DNA of 64,000 nucleotides from Entomortierella parvispora (Eukaryota; Mortierellomycota; Mortierellomycetes; Mortierellales; Mortierellaceae): NCBI GenBank assembly GCA_963573315.1, contig OY752148.1:434001-498000 (forward strand). The letters run 5' to 3'. This document shows positions 20,295 through 31,800 of this stretch, piece by piece; within the stretch, counting starts at the first letter, position 1, and every line of letters begins with the position of its first letter. Both the position numbers and the translations under genes were made by a program. The notes beneath the pieces are model-generated. The model did not search any database. It saw only the letters and a program-made list of their open reading frames with translations, and was not told where the DNA came from.

Positions 20295-22446
20295 GTGTCA
20301 TTGGGTTCCCACGCTTTGGATTCTCGCTTTTTGCAGTTTCTCTTGGATACACTCAAGAAGGAAGACGTGACTCAAGCAGAAAAAGTGTATGCCGTCCAGA
20401 CAGACTTGTCCCGATTGTCTTTCTGCCAGTTTTTTTTTTTTTTGTGTATGTGTGTTTTTTTGGGGGGGGGGGGGGGGGAAGGCCTACACTTTCCTACGCC
20501 GCTGTTGGGACTCCCTGAAGACGAACGCCAAACACTTCTACCAACTCGTTAAATCCCACATCCCTCTTGGAACACCATTGTTGAAGCCTCGGGAAGACTT
20601 CTCCAAGTTCTATATCAATTCGGTCTTATTTTACTACGGGTAATTGTCATAGAAATCCTCTATCGACTCTGGTTAGTGGCGAGAAGAAAGACTAGTGAAC
20701 GCTACCAACTTGCTGCTCACACCATCACCTTCACTATTCGCATTTGGATCGAAAAGGCACGTCGACAACGGAAGGCATTCCAAGACGCGTGCGGATACTT
20801 CGCTTTTTTTGTATGCCTGCAGTACCTCAAAGACTTCATGTCATTTTTCGCTCCTTATGAGTCCATCTCCTCTTCTTCGTACTTCCTATCATATATATTT
20901 TCTTCTCGAATCCACCTTCCACAACCTTCTATGCGCAGTCCAGAAGTTCTATCGCCTCTTCCAACACGTCTCTGGAACTTTCATTTTCGGACTTCGTTGG
21001 TATACCGTCTCTCTCGACTTCTGTTTCCTCGTGTTCTTCTCCCTCTGGATCTCACAAAGACTGCATACAAACGCACCTCAAAGATCACGGCGGTACTTCT
21101 TCCAATTATCTTTTACCTGCACTACGATCTTCCTTGCGGCCTTATTCCCTCAACTCTCCCTCACTTTACCTCCATCTTTGATCCGTTGGTTTGGGTCATT
21201 TTTGTACTCGTGTCCCTCTGGATCACACTCTTTGTCTCCTACCAAATCATTTGCCGGAGTCCAGAAAACTTGCGGATCGTCTATCGGTGGAACGTGGCGG
21301 CTATCTAGTCCCTCCTCCTCTTCATCACCATCCATTACGCCTTCAGATTCTCCCACTCTGTCCTTCTCGACTTTCGAGAGCAGCACCTCCCAACCTCGAG
21401 TCCAAGATCGAGTACCTCATTCGATACTACACCAGTCTTTACATACCCCGCACAGACTACCACAACCTTTAGACCTACTCCCGAACATCGATCGATTTCC
21501 ACAACCACGACTGACATGTCGAACACCCCTGAAGGACTAGAGTACCTAGAGACCGAGAGTGTCCCTCATCAACTCCGGAGTGAGTCTATACTCTTGACCG
21601 TGTCTTAGACTACAACCACCAGTACCCCCTTTAGCGAGACTCAAACTACAACAACTCAAGCGCCATGGCGCTCACAACACGGCCGGCTAAGCTGCGCCCT
21701 TGTTTCCTACAACCCATTCAACCACGTTCTTCGAGTCTGGGGTTTCGTCTTTACCATGACTGTGGGCTTCATCGACAACTCATTGGTTGCTGCTACTATC
21801 ACAGGCCGCCCTGGTAGGCTGCGAGACATATCTTCTGCTTCCAGAAGGATCTTGAAGAATACCCAAGGCGCCAGCGGTAGTTTTGACCCGTCAACGGAAA
21901 TGGAGTGTGTTGGTCAGCAAGCTACCTTGATTTTCTTCGTCTTGAACTCCTATGGATGGACAGGCGATTCAGTAATGACTTATGGTTTAACATCAATTGC
22001 AAGTTGCAGTCTTTCTATGTTACCGAGAATAAATGGCTGGAAATGCCCCCTTTCATGGCTATCCCGATGGACCCCTTCTTAGCAAATCTACCACTTTTGG
22101 GCGTGTATGTCCCGCGAGGTTAGAACTGGACCGGGCCGTGTCGGAGGTTGGGAGACCCTGGATTCTGTCCCGGACGGTCTAGATGATCTCTGCCGGTGCT
22201 ACTGTTCCTTTACTACTTGTGGGAGTCAGTTGGTGGCGGAGGTTCGGGAACCGAGACTTTTCCCGTTTTCTTGTAATTGTATCCCTTGCTCTACATTTTC
22301 CTACGGGACGACGAGTCGCTCGATCCCCCATAGTTTGCAGCATGGTGGACCCAAAAAACCGCGGTACCCTGTTGTTAGGATTTCTCAAGGATGGCGCGAA
22401 ATGGGCGTGGTATATGTATCTTGAGATAGCAGCGGCCAGAGCCTGA
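20295..22446 (+). pseudogene. Decayed multi-pass membrane protein gene, copy A
   Basis: No family recognised. Coding-like sequence with biased codons jumps between frames. A first part has an amphipathic DTLKKEDVTQAEKVYAVQ stretch, then a T/G homopolymer tract (20430-20478), a TAA at 20550-20552, and in the same frame LYQFGLILLRVIVIEILYRL. Further hydrophobic segments occur in two frames (CFLVFFSLWIS; VWVIFVLVSLWITLFV). A Ser/Thr-rich stretch follows, broken by TAG near 21607 that is CAG in copy B; then GFIDNSLVAATITGR and a last hydrophobic piece ending at 22446. Some breaks are shared with copy B (for example the stop near 22180), others are private. The gene was probably broken before the duplication and has kept decaying. 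Confidence 0.5.
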
Positions 22447-22566
22447 GCAATCTGTAATTTTGTCGCGAAGTAATAAAGGACAAAGGACGCATTTCCTTTT
22501 TTTTTTATTTTTTTTGGTTATGAAGTGAGCCAAGTGGTGCCAATTCTTCTCCACTTGTTAGGATCT

Positions 22567-24641
22567 TCAAATTGATGGATCAAACGGTGGCAATGAGGTT
22601 GAGCGATTGCATGTTTTACCAATGTGAAGCAAGGACTTCAGCTTGACCATCTCTTTTGTCAGTTCAGACACATCGCTAGTTCGCTTTGACCACGCAAAGT
22701 CAACAAAACGGACCTGGAATCCATTTTCATAAGAAACAAGGACATTGTCGACTCGAATATCGTTGTGGACGATGCCATGCTTGTGAATCAAAGACAGTCC
22801 CTTGGCAACCTTCAAGCGTTCTTGGTCGCTCAGCTTGTCTACATCCATGGGAGATCCAACAATTTCCATCGCGATGGAAAACAACCCTCCATCGTATCCG
22901 GCAATCTTGAATTGGGGAATGCAGACTCCTTGAAGGTCCTCGAGAGCTTTGTATACAGCTACCTCCGAAAGTATCTCTTTCTCGTACTCAGGGTTCTTGT
23001 GCAGGTCGCATATTTTCAACGCTACTGATTCTCCTTGCCACGTTGCATAGAATACACGCCCTGTGCGACCCTCTCCGAGAAGTCCCTGGATTTTAAACTC
23101 CTGCAAGCTCAACTTACCAACAGGTACTGTAGATCCGCTGAGCGATTGTCGCGGCCGAAAGATACGTTGAATCTTTCTCTTACTTCGGGTAATGATTCCA
23201 GATGGTTGTTGGTCCGAACTTCGGGTGCGTTTCTTTTCTTCAGTGTAACTGCCGTCATTCGAGTCGTTGTTGCTGTCGTCGCCAGGAGGGCTCTCTGGAG
23301 GAAAACCTGGGGGAGACGGCGGAGGAGGTGGACTTGTTGTATTCTGATCGGCGAGGCTCATTACGTACCAGTAACACTGAAGCAAGGTTGGGACGGTGCT
23401 GCTGAAGTAGATGGGACGCGATATCGACAGTATCCCCCCTTCTCTCCTCAGGAACCAAGTGGTGTTGTACGTAGTGATAGCTCCATAGCGTAAACTGTTA
23501 TAACACATGTAGCCGAATATCTGATGGACTTGGCGCAATGTAGGATTCGTTGGTGAACGGTCGTCTTCAAAAACTCGCATGTCTTCTTGGTATTTAGCAT
23601 GAAGATTGTTGCAGGACAAGGTCTGAGGAGTTTTGATCTCAATGGCCATCCTTAACTGTTGTGAGGATGGATCGTAACAAATGCGATCAGGCTGCCCTAT
23701 TACTGATGAGATATCAGTGTAAGGTCCGATTCGTCCGATCGTTGTTCTGGTCGATGGCGTAGGTGCTGTCGCTGAAAGTTTGTTCAAAAGGCTGTAAACA
23801 TTTCTAGTCAATGCACTGCCGACAAACTCTTCGTTTGATGCCCAAACGTCAGTGTCGAACAGGAAACGAGTAGGATCGAGAATTAGATCAGTGGGACGGT
23901 CATGTGCTACTGCCAGATCTGCAAACTCGGACCACTCTGCAACCTCAGTTGGTGTTCGGCCGTGTGTAGAATTTGTGGATGTTCTCGGCCCATCCCCTCC
24001 ATGCCAAGTTAGAGCAGGCAGCGGTCGACTCAGCACGTCGGATACGCTAACTGCAAAAGAAACAAGATATGTCAATATGCGTAGGGGACAGGATCAGAAT
24101 AGTGAAGGCTCTTACTTGATGTTGTGGCGCTAGAGGATGTTGTGGCGCTAGAGGATGAAGCGATCGTAGTTTGAACTATGTAGTAGCACAAGGCATGCGA
24201 GGCTGCAGTCAGAAAATGAACTATATGCGGTGCCCTGTCCGTCTATCCAATAACCACTAAATTCGTGTGTATGGAAACAAATCATCTCGAAAAAAACCAC
24301 AGAAAAGCGCGTTGGTTACCTAGCTGTGGTCGCTGGACAATGATGCTGACTGTCTTCTTGTCCGGCGCCTTTTCGAAGACATCGGACAGGTCGTGTGTTG
24401 GGTCAAGTTTTTTTGCCGACGTGATCTCGCGCAGGTAAATGTTCTCGCCATTTGGAGCAAAAGGAGATGCCACGAGCCAGAGAGTGAGTTTGTTGGCATC
24501 AATCCCTTGGAGGGCGTTGGGAATCCTAGCCTTGATTGCATGCTGGAGCTCGCCGACAGATTCGCTAGACTCAATCTTGATGGGAAACGAGGCCGAGTCT
24601 CCGTCAGCAATACAGAGAAGGTTCAGCATGCTGTTGGTCAT
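22567..24641 (-). CDS. Crinkler-like protein, copy A: CRN header + PD-(D/E)xK nuclease + protein kinase
   Basis: Exons 24641-24320 (header), a small linker exon 24175-24116 (or from 24202 if the upstream acceptor is used) and 24050-22567; phases 1/1 keep frame, giving 621 or 630 aa. The header is the ubiquitin-like CRN N-terminus (IKIESSESVGEL, LTLWLVASPF, LDPTHDLSDVF, end TVSIIVQRPQ). The body has a restriction-endonuclease-like core (GQPDRICYD ... IEIKT: Asp plus E-x-K), the segment QIFGYMCYNSLRYGAITTYNTTW typical of CRN-type bodies split here only by position, and a kinase: Gly loop GEGRTGRVF, VALK, HND in place of HRD, and DFA in place of DFG. CRN proteins act in host or rival nuclei in other organisms (family knowledge). 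Transcribed towards the receptor gene. Confidence 0.9.
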
Positions 24642-24720
24642 GACGGTGAAGCATGAAAGCGTGAAGCATGAAAGCGTGAAGTACTCATGCGCGAACGAAT
24701 ATATAGCGACGTCGTATCTA
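24640..24720 (-). promoter_or_regulatory. Promoter and leader repeats of CRN copy A
   Basis: On the coding strand a CTATATATTC box (24698-24707) is followed by two copies of a TTTCATGCTTCACGC-like unit just before the start. These units carry ATG triplets that open a short frame overlapping the header start out of frame. Unit B keeps the box at 40366-40373. Confidence 0.45.
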
Positions 24721-24975
24721 CGTCACCGAAGTGGTGCGAAAAGGATGTAGTCGCAGATGCTGCAATGCTCCTTTTTTGTCGCGCGTAGTCTCTCCTCTCT
24801 CCTCATTGCATCCAACTCCAACCATCTCCTCTACATGTATTCGTCCCAGCTGACAACCCCCTGCTCCCCACCCATTTTCACTCGTCTCCCCTGTTCCGTC
24901 CGCATATCTATTCAGCTCTATGCCTGCGCTGACTAAATCCACATCCGCCTGCGATTCCCTTTGATCGACCTCCAC

Positions 24976-25317
24976 GACTCAGGCGACCTCGGCAGGCTCA
25001 CTCTTCGACCTTTCCGCCATGTACACAGAACATGCTGCACGTCTCTGCACTCTCTTTTGGAGTTACCCTGTTTACTGCTCAGCCACACACCAATGCATCG
25101 GCTACCCTGGCCTCAACCCTCTCGATCAGAGTGCTCTTCAACAATCCAGCTCGATCGGTGCCACTGATGCGAGGTCTGATGCTGCCATCGCCAGGAAGAG
25201 TACCTTTGGGTCCTCCAAGAAAGTTTTAGCGGTGCCGTCTCCTACCTGGTCCTGCTCCGGGTAGTTTCTGATGGGAATTTTGTTCAATCCCCTGACGCGA
25301 CTGTGGAGTGGACAAAA
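24976..25317 (+). pseudogene. Possible FG-nucleoporin-like remnant upstream of CRN A
   Basis: Low confidence. Divergent to the CRN gene, frames here read as Ser/Thr/Ala/Gly-rich with FG-type bits (ATSAGSLFDLSA; in another frame ALSFGVTLFTAQP). A similar stretch precedes CRN B and CRN3. I see no complete frame. It could also be unconstrained low-complexity sequence shared by common descent. Confidence 0.25.
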
Positions 25318-26396
25318 CATGTAGGACTGTTCGTAGATGCAAAGTTGGCTCTGGATCAACTCCACCTCTTCCTGCAAGTCCGATTACTTCTCGGTGAGAC
25401 CGGGGACAGGGTAGATACATACAGTACCTTAATTATCGTCCGGAAACACATTGATGACGAATTGAATCCGTTTGAGGCGCACCGTCCGCGGCAGCAGCAG
25501 CAGAGCAGCAGCAGCAGCGAAAACACTGAAGAGCCAAGAACAGTCTCGGGAGTTTAGAGGGCCAAAGATCTATTATGAGATGGCATGCCAGGGCAACAGT
25601 GGTCAAATCTGATGCTCCCACGACGGCCCCCGCAACCACAGGACTCTTTGGATACAGCCCTCTCTGCGGATTCATCTCTCTATGGATGGCCTTTATGGAT
25701 GGCTTGCGGTAAGCGCTGGTGCATTTGGAGTTTTTGGAAGCCACCCCTGCGACCTCCATAAGTGCCAACCACCGGAGCATTTAGGAGGTTTGAAAATCGA
25801 AGGCTTTATGGGCTCTCATTTCAGTATAGATGGTTTCTCTGGCAGGCTTTCCAGATGGATCCGCAACAGGCGATTGAGGCTCTTGGATGCACCAGCCGCA
25901 ACGGATTCCTCCTTTGGTAAACCGGCCGAATTTCGCGGTTTTGACAGCATGGCAACTACTAGCGCGAGCAGTTAGTATATACAAAAGATAGGATCTTGTT
26001 CTCAGAAACAAAGCAAACAGAGTAAATCATGCCTCTACGGATGTTAGGTGCCGCTCTACTTCTCAAAAAATCATTTCATATTCAACATATGGCCATCATT
26101 CCACCAATGACCGTCATCGAAGGCGGTTCGTCAAGTGAGAGGAACATCAAGTCCGCAACTTATACCGGAAAGTCAAGGTTGATTTGTTTAACCACGATCA
26201 GAAGCAATACAAAAACTTGGAGCAGAGTAACAACAGCAAGCGACTATGGCCGGCTCTTCCAATGCGCCACAAACAACCTGTAAAAATTGGTTTGTAGTAA
26301 AAGTCAGAACGTAGCTTTCTTCCTCTCGCTCACAAGGGATCGGTCTGTTCCATTCGACTCCTGTCAGAGTGTAGCTCTTTGGGGGGTATAAGTGAA
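25318..26396. other. Spacer between duplication units
   Basis: No supported gene. A GCAGCAGCAG tract near 25490-25520 and a DSSFGKPAEFRGF-like reading (25900-25960) are the only visible features; the latter resembles the FG-type remnants. Parts of 25690-25870 resemble 41690-41830. Confidence 0.45.
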
Positions 26397-26670
26397 ATAA
26401 AAGCAACTCGTTGACCATTTCACTTTCCGTACTTCAATTCGACCTTCTCACTTTTATCCTCCAGTCTTCATCTGCAAACAAGGTGAGAAATCTGCAATTC
26501 TCATCACACAGAAAGAGGCCTTTCCTTCCACGAAACTAGCCCCTCCTTCCGGGCTCTCCTCCTAGTCTCCTTTTCTGTAGCAGTAAAAAATATTTGTGGT
26601 TGCTAAAGATTCAAATCACTCTTTTAACCCTTTTAACCATTTGCGTAGATACTATAACTGGTCTCTGACA

Positions 26671-27099
26671 ATGGGCTTTTTGAAGGACTTGAAACAAAAG
26701 GCGGCGGTTCTTGCAAAGGAAGTTGCCAATGAGATTGAATCTGTACAATCTCAAGTGACCTCCAATCCTTTGAGCGCGTTTGCGCTTGGAGACAATACTG
26801 GGAACGGTTCTCGAAGCAAGGCGCTTGGAAGCGTGTCAGTGAGAACAAGTGACAACGCCGGCGTTGTGCATTTCTCATTGATGAACTACTCTGCTGAAGA
26901 ACAGCTTGCAACTCTCAATTACACTTATAACAATTTCCCAAAGCAAGACAAGTGCGTGCTAAAGCCAGGAAGCTCCTGGATGATTCCAGTTTTAAAGCCA
27001 GACTTGACAAAACCAATCTCTGTAGGATTGGGAACAGCTTCAGTCAATGTTATTGTTGGCGATCCTCATAAGTTTCAATTTGAGATCAGAGAAAATTAA
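26671..27099 (+). CDS. Small protein of unknown function, copy B (142 aa)
   Basis: The product is identical to copy A: predicted N-terminal amphipathic helix and a C-terminal beta-rich part, no signal peptide. A leader intron (26483-26648) ends 22 bases before the ATG. An upstream in-frame start at 26596 exists only because the leader has no stop there; it falls inside the proposed intron, so I reject it. Identity at protein level next to a strongly diverged receptor suggests either constraint or recent conversion. Confidence 0.75.
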   Translation: MGFLKDLKQKAAVLAKEVANEIESVQSQVTSNPLSAFALGDNTGNGSRSKALGSVSVRTSDNAGVVHFSLMNYSAEEQLATLNYTYNNFPKQDKCVLKPGSSWMIPVLKPDLTKPISVGLGTASVNVIVGDPHKFQFEIREN

Positions 27100-28754
27100 A
27101 CAATCATCTTTTTGCCGTACATACTGCCTGATCAGGATATCCAGCACTTTGTCCCCTACATTGGACTTTTCAGGAAATAGTGTCGAGATCTAGTCTCGGT
27201 TCATTCATTTTTCCATGTTTGACAACAAGGTGCCTCCTGAGCTCCTCCATGCACCGCCAGTATTTCAACTCTAACTGATACTTTTCCCATGTTGCGTCGC
27301 AGAGATGGTCAGGCATAGTCGCGTGCCTTTGTTGTGTCCAATGGCCCATCCTGACAAACCGCTACACGTTTCTTCCTTTTCATAGTGTTCAGGTATGTAT
27401 GCACAGCGTGGACTCCCTATGAGAATCTAACAAGCAAGGTTGAGACTCATTGTTCAAACTTGATATCGGGAAATATAGTAAACTTACCAAGCCGCTTGTA
27501 TCAGTATGAGGATGTCGCTTTGCTTTGCGTCCAGGCCAATGTACGCGTGGATTTTTTTTTTGGAAAGAATGGCTGACACAAAGACAAGAGATCAGACGGC
27601 AAGCAGGCTGTGGACGAGATCTAAGAAGTCGTCTTCTTCGTTTAGAAAGGACTGTGGGAATGTGATGGGTCATTCTCAGGACACGTACGACGATCAAACC
27701 ATAGCTGGTGGCCTTTTTTGATCATTTTAACGAGTATGAGAGAAGTGGATCGCGAGATGTGTTGGAGGGATAAAGCGACTCTGGAGTTTCGCTACCATGG
27801 TGTTGTAGTTCTCGTCATTACGGCTGCGGAAGTGAACGTGATATGCGTACAGCATTCAATTGAGAGCTTTCAATGCTGGAGGTTGGTGCCACATGCAACT
27901 CGGTCGAGAGGGTTGCCAAGGGAGACAGACAATCAAACGGCAAGGGTAGGGTGCTCATTGAATGGCATTGCGAGAGAAGATATTCATTTGCACTTCAAGG
28001 AGCGCGGATCATGTGCAGCTGATGGGAGGATGGGGGATGTGGGGATGTTCTTGGATGGCAGGCTGTGAGCTGTGACAGCTGTCGAATGGAATGCAGAGGG
28101 GATGCAGAGAGAATGCAAGGGGGAAGGAAGGAATAGAAAGGAACAAGGGAGGAAAGAGAAGGCGAAGAATTGTTCTGAGCACAAGGAGCAGGCCGAGTTG
28201 GTGGCGCACGATGCACGGCCTGCAGCGGGACCAATCAAGCGCTTTGATCCAGGGGCAAAGCAGCATGCGCTGGATCGATGCTCTGGGTGCTGTGGACCGT
28301 TGTGCTGTGTGTATGCCTGTGCTGCCTTTCTTTTCTTTTCTTTCCATTCTTTTCATTCATCATGCAGTTCATGCATTCTTTTTCTGATGGTTGCCCCCAT
28401 CCCCTTCTTTGTCCATGTGAGCCAAAGACATCACCTGATCGCACCACGGAAAAACATGGCAAAGTAAAGGCAAAGCAGCGTCGCACAACATTATTGTTCT
28501 TGTGCTCGCCCATCTCGTCGGCTTTGCTCCCAGCACGCTGAACTTTGAGTGCTTTGCTCACATCCACAGGAGGGGCTCTCGGATGGGCGACACTGCCTCA
28601 CTTTTACGGCATGCCTCCTGTCCTTTTCTTCCATCTCCTCTCCACTCTTTCTCTTTGAATCCCCTTTCTTTCCTTCACACGCAAACAAAGACTTGGTGCA
28701 TTGTACCAGTCCTTCGTCCTCGCTTCCTCGCTTCCCCGCTGTCCTTCAGCTGCC
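27100..28754. other. Spacer between small gene and receptor, unit B
   Basis: Counterpart of 11015-12682. No supported gene; open frames shared with unit A differ by many replacements and small indels. Confidence 0.5.
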
Positions 28755-28762
28755 TATATATC
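28755..28762 (+). promoter_or_regulatory. TATA-like box, receptor gene B
   Basis: TATATATC 129 bases before the ATG at 28884, same setting as in unit A. Confidence 0.5.
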
Positions 28763-28883
28763 GATAACCAGAGTATCAAGCCACCCGTACGGTACCGTGA
28801 CCATGACCACTTGCTCAATAGCTTCATAACTGTGAACACACCCCTCATCTTCAGTTCGTGCATGCTCTTGTGATAGACCTGAC

Positions 28884-31800
28884 ATGCCACCTTCTGCACA
28901 GGATGCTTTGAGGAAGGCTAGAACCAACATCAAGGCTGCCGGAAATGCTCAAGCTCCCAAAAGAACAGTCATCAAGCACTATCAAGCCGCAAAGAGGGCC
29001 CTTGATCAAATCGACGATATGCAGGAAAACATTGCATCTCTGAACGAAAAGATTGCTGCATTTAAAGACCTTGCCATCATATTCGACCGTTTGGACGAAC
29101 AGGGGAGGGCCACCAAGTGCAGACGGAGGGCAGAGACCCTGAGGTAGGCTGCTTCCTTGTTCCGTGCCAACATCGAGTAGCAGCATGTCTTTGCGAGATT
29201 CTCGGTTTAACTGTACTGACACTATACAACAATACGCCAGTCAAAAGTTTGAGAGTAGATTAGGTGTCTGTCCGCCTGCCATCACACCGTCCATAATCGG
29301 CCAAGACTCTTCTCCGGCAATCGCTCAAGCGGGAGTCGCCCGTCTGAACTCTCCGGCGCAGCCAAGCAACACCGTATTCACTCTGGCAGCAATCAACTCC
29401 TCCGTCGCGACTCAAGTCAACGCCGCTTCCGCAGCAGCCATCTCTACCTTGGCGGCTAGTGTTACTTCAGTGCCGTTCTTTAGCAAGGATGCGAATCCCG
29501 TGTCTTATGTCTGCCCTGTGCCTAGTCCAGGCAGGCCTTTACAGAGCACCCGCCAACTCGCCTACTGCCTAGCACTACTCCAGGATTCAATTCAAGAGGA
29601 CGATGTCTCTCCAGAATTTCTCGACTGGCGACGCAGCGCCTTGAGCAGACCGAGTGAGAAGAAGCTCTTGGATACCTTGTCAATTCAAATTCTCGAGTTG
29701 TTTGTCAACGATACCATGAAGGATTCTTCCAGTGTTGCAGAGGTTATGCACTTAGCCCCAGTGCTCGAGGGCGAGTATTCACGGTCACTTCTCACTGCCT
29801 TCATCGACGCTGTCAACAAGTCCGAGATTCTGCATTTGAACTCAATGGAGGGCCTGGCCTATGTTATTCGAGGGACAGCCCCAGGATCCATCAACTCGAA
29901 TGACCTTGTGGCCATTCTTCGATCTCTTCTCGAGAAACTAGAATCCGCTCACTCGGCCAGCCATCACAATCACTTCTTGCTGCTTGCAGTTTCGAGGGCC
30001 CTAGACGCGATGGCGGATGCCCATTATGGAGATGTTGACCGTGTTAAACTCTATGGGCCGTTGGCGGATCTTCTTCGGGAGTCAGAGTCAAACAAGGATC
30101 CCTACTTGGCGTTCCAAGCTGCATATGCCATGCAAGCGCTGTTGAATGTGTCTAATGATGAGAACATTTGGCATGCAGGATTCCGACGAGTGTGGCTCGT
30201 ACTGAAAGGCGGTGCGGGACTCGCCAAAACGCCTAGCCCGGCAGATATAGGGGACGCGCTCGACTATCTTGAGGAACTTTATAAGGCTGGAAAAGAGGGT
30301 ATCAAGTTGATCAAGGACGTCAAAGAAGCCATTCATTATGGAGAGCGTCCGACATTCACTAAGGAGGAGGGTCTCAAGTTCAAGAGAGCCTGGTACCGAG
30401 CCGTTCGCACAGCAGAATCGTATATCCAAGCAGGAAATCTAGTGCAGTTCAAGGATCTGGTCATTACCGCGCCTTGCCGTCACCAACTTATGTTTCAGTG
30501 GGGAATTTGCCAATTGCTTGGGCAGTTCGCAATTGATGCCCAATGGAATTCAGAAACGCGACAAGGCGCAGTTGCTTTCCTTAGAGCGCTATATATGGCC
30601 GACCAAATTTGGCAACGGCAGAAGGAGGTTGATCAAGTCATATTTGATGCACTCACAAACGTGACAGTGAAGGATATGAGCAATGAAGGTGAGCTGATTT
30701 CCATTATCGCCTCTTTATTGAATTACAGGCAGGACTCCATCTAGTATGCTCGATCTTAATGCCTCCGTCGTTTTACTCAATTTTTAGCCGCAAAGTCCAC
30801 ACTTGAAGAGATGAAAAAACAGAACCCCGCGCTAAAACCCAAGGCCAACCTACAGTCACCACTTTGGAACAGCGTCCGATTTGCTGATTCAGCTGAGCGT
30901 ACTACTCCAAAAGGCACGTTGCTGAGAGCCGTTCAGGATAAGAATGTTCGGCATTCCAAACTGGATAGTCTACTAAATTTTCCTAAGGAGCCCGGTCTTC
31001 ACGAAGTTCAGTCTGCGCTCAGGGTCTATCATCAACCGGACCTCTTCATTCACCGGGTTTCAGGGCAGGAATTGGATCTGGAAACGTGTTATGTCAATCT
31101 AGCAATCGTCGAGGCGCAGGAACAACGAGAAACGGAAAGGCAAAATTTGAAAGACCGGCTGCGGTCTTTCACCGAATCCCGAGTTCTGAAAAACTGAAGG
31201 GCATAAATACCCAGTCGCTGATCCCATTGGAACGACTTTTCGATAAACGCAATCTACGGGACGGGACGGAGATTATCCCCAAAAAAATTTTGGTGCAGGG
31301 ACGAGCAGGCATTGGAAAAACAACATTGTGCAAGAAGCTTGTCCATGCACATCAGGGTGGATTGTGGAGGGACCTGTTCGACGCTGTACTATGGCTCCCG
31401 TTGCGTCAGCTCAGGAGGTGCAAGAGTCGTACCCTGGAAGGTCTGTTCTGCGAGAAGGTTTTCGTCACCCAGGATCTCGATCAGGAGCAAGAGGCACTTG
31501 CCAAAGCCCTTGTAATTTGCGCTCAAAAAGGCAAGGTGCTCTTCATCTTGGACGGCCTGGATGAGATTGTAAGCAATACGGAGGGCGAAGAAAACAAGAC
31601 GTTCAGATCATTCCTGAAAGTCCTGTTTTCCCAGGAACACGTCCTCATTACCTCAAGGCCCTCCGGCGTGGATAGCACCTTGTTACCTACGATTGATTTG
31701 GAACTGGAAACTGTGGGATTCAGTCAGCAGAATATCGAATACTTTGTGACCAAGGTACTTGAACCTGAAGCAGCGAGGACAGTCCATGAATTTATTCGGC

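Larger units (their letters stand above)
10309..25317 (+). repeat. Tandem segmental duplication, unit A
   Basis: Homology to unit B starts at AATAAAAGCA in the promoter of the 142-aa protein gene and can be followed by eye through receptor, membrane-gene remnant and CRN gene to GAGTGGACAAAA near 25317. Weaker similarity continues for some hundred bases. Gene order and orientation match unit B. Unit A alone carries the SINE at 19295-19901. Confidence 0.92.

Noticed and set aside
20461..20478. G-run as a possible quadruplex regulator
   Set aside because: It is a plain homopolymer beside a T-run inside a decayed gene, more likely slippage; no sign of function.
23035..23493. 152-codon plus-strand frame, also in unit B
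   Set aside because: Antisense to the CRN body; the coding strand carries nuclease and kinase motifs.
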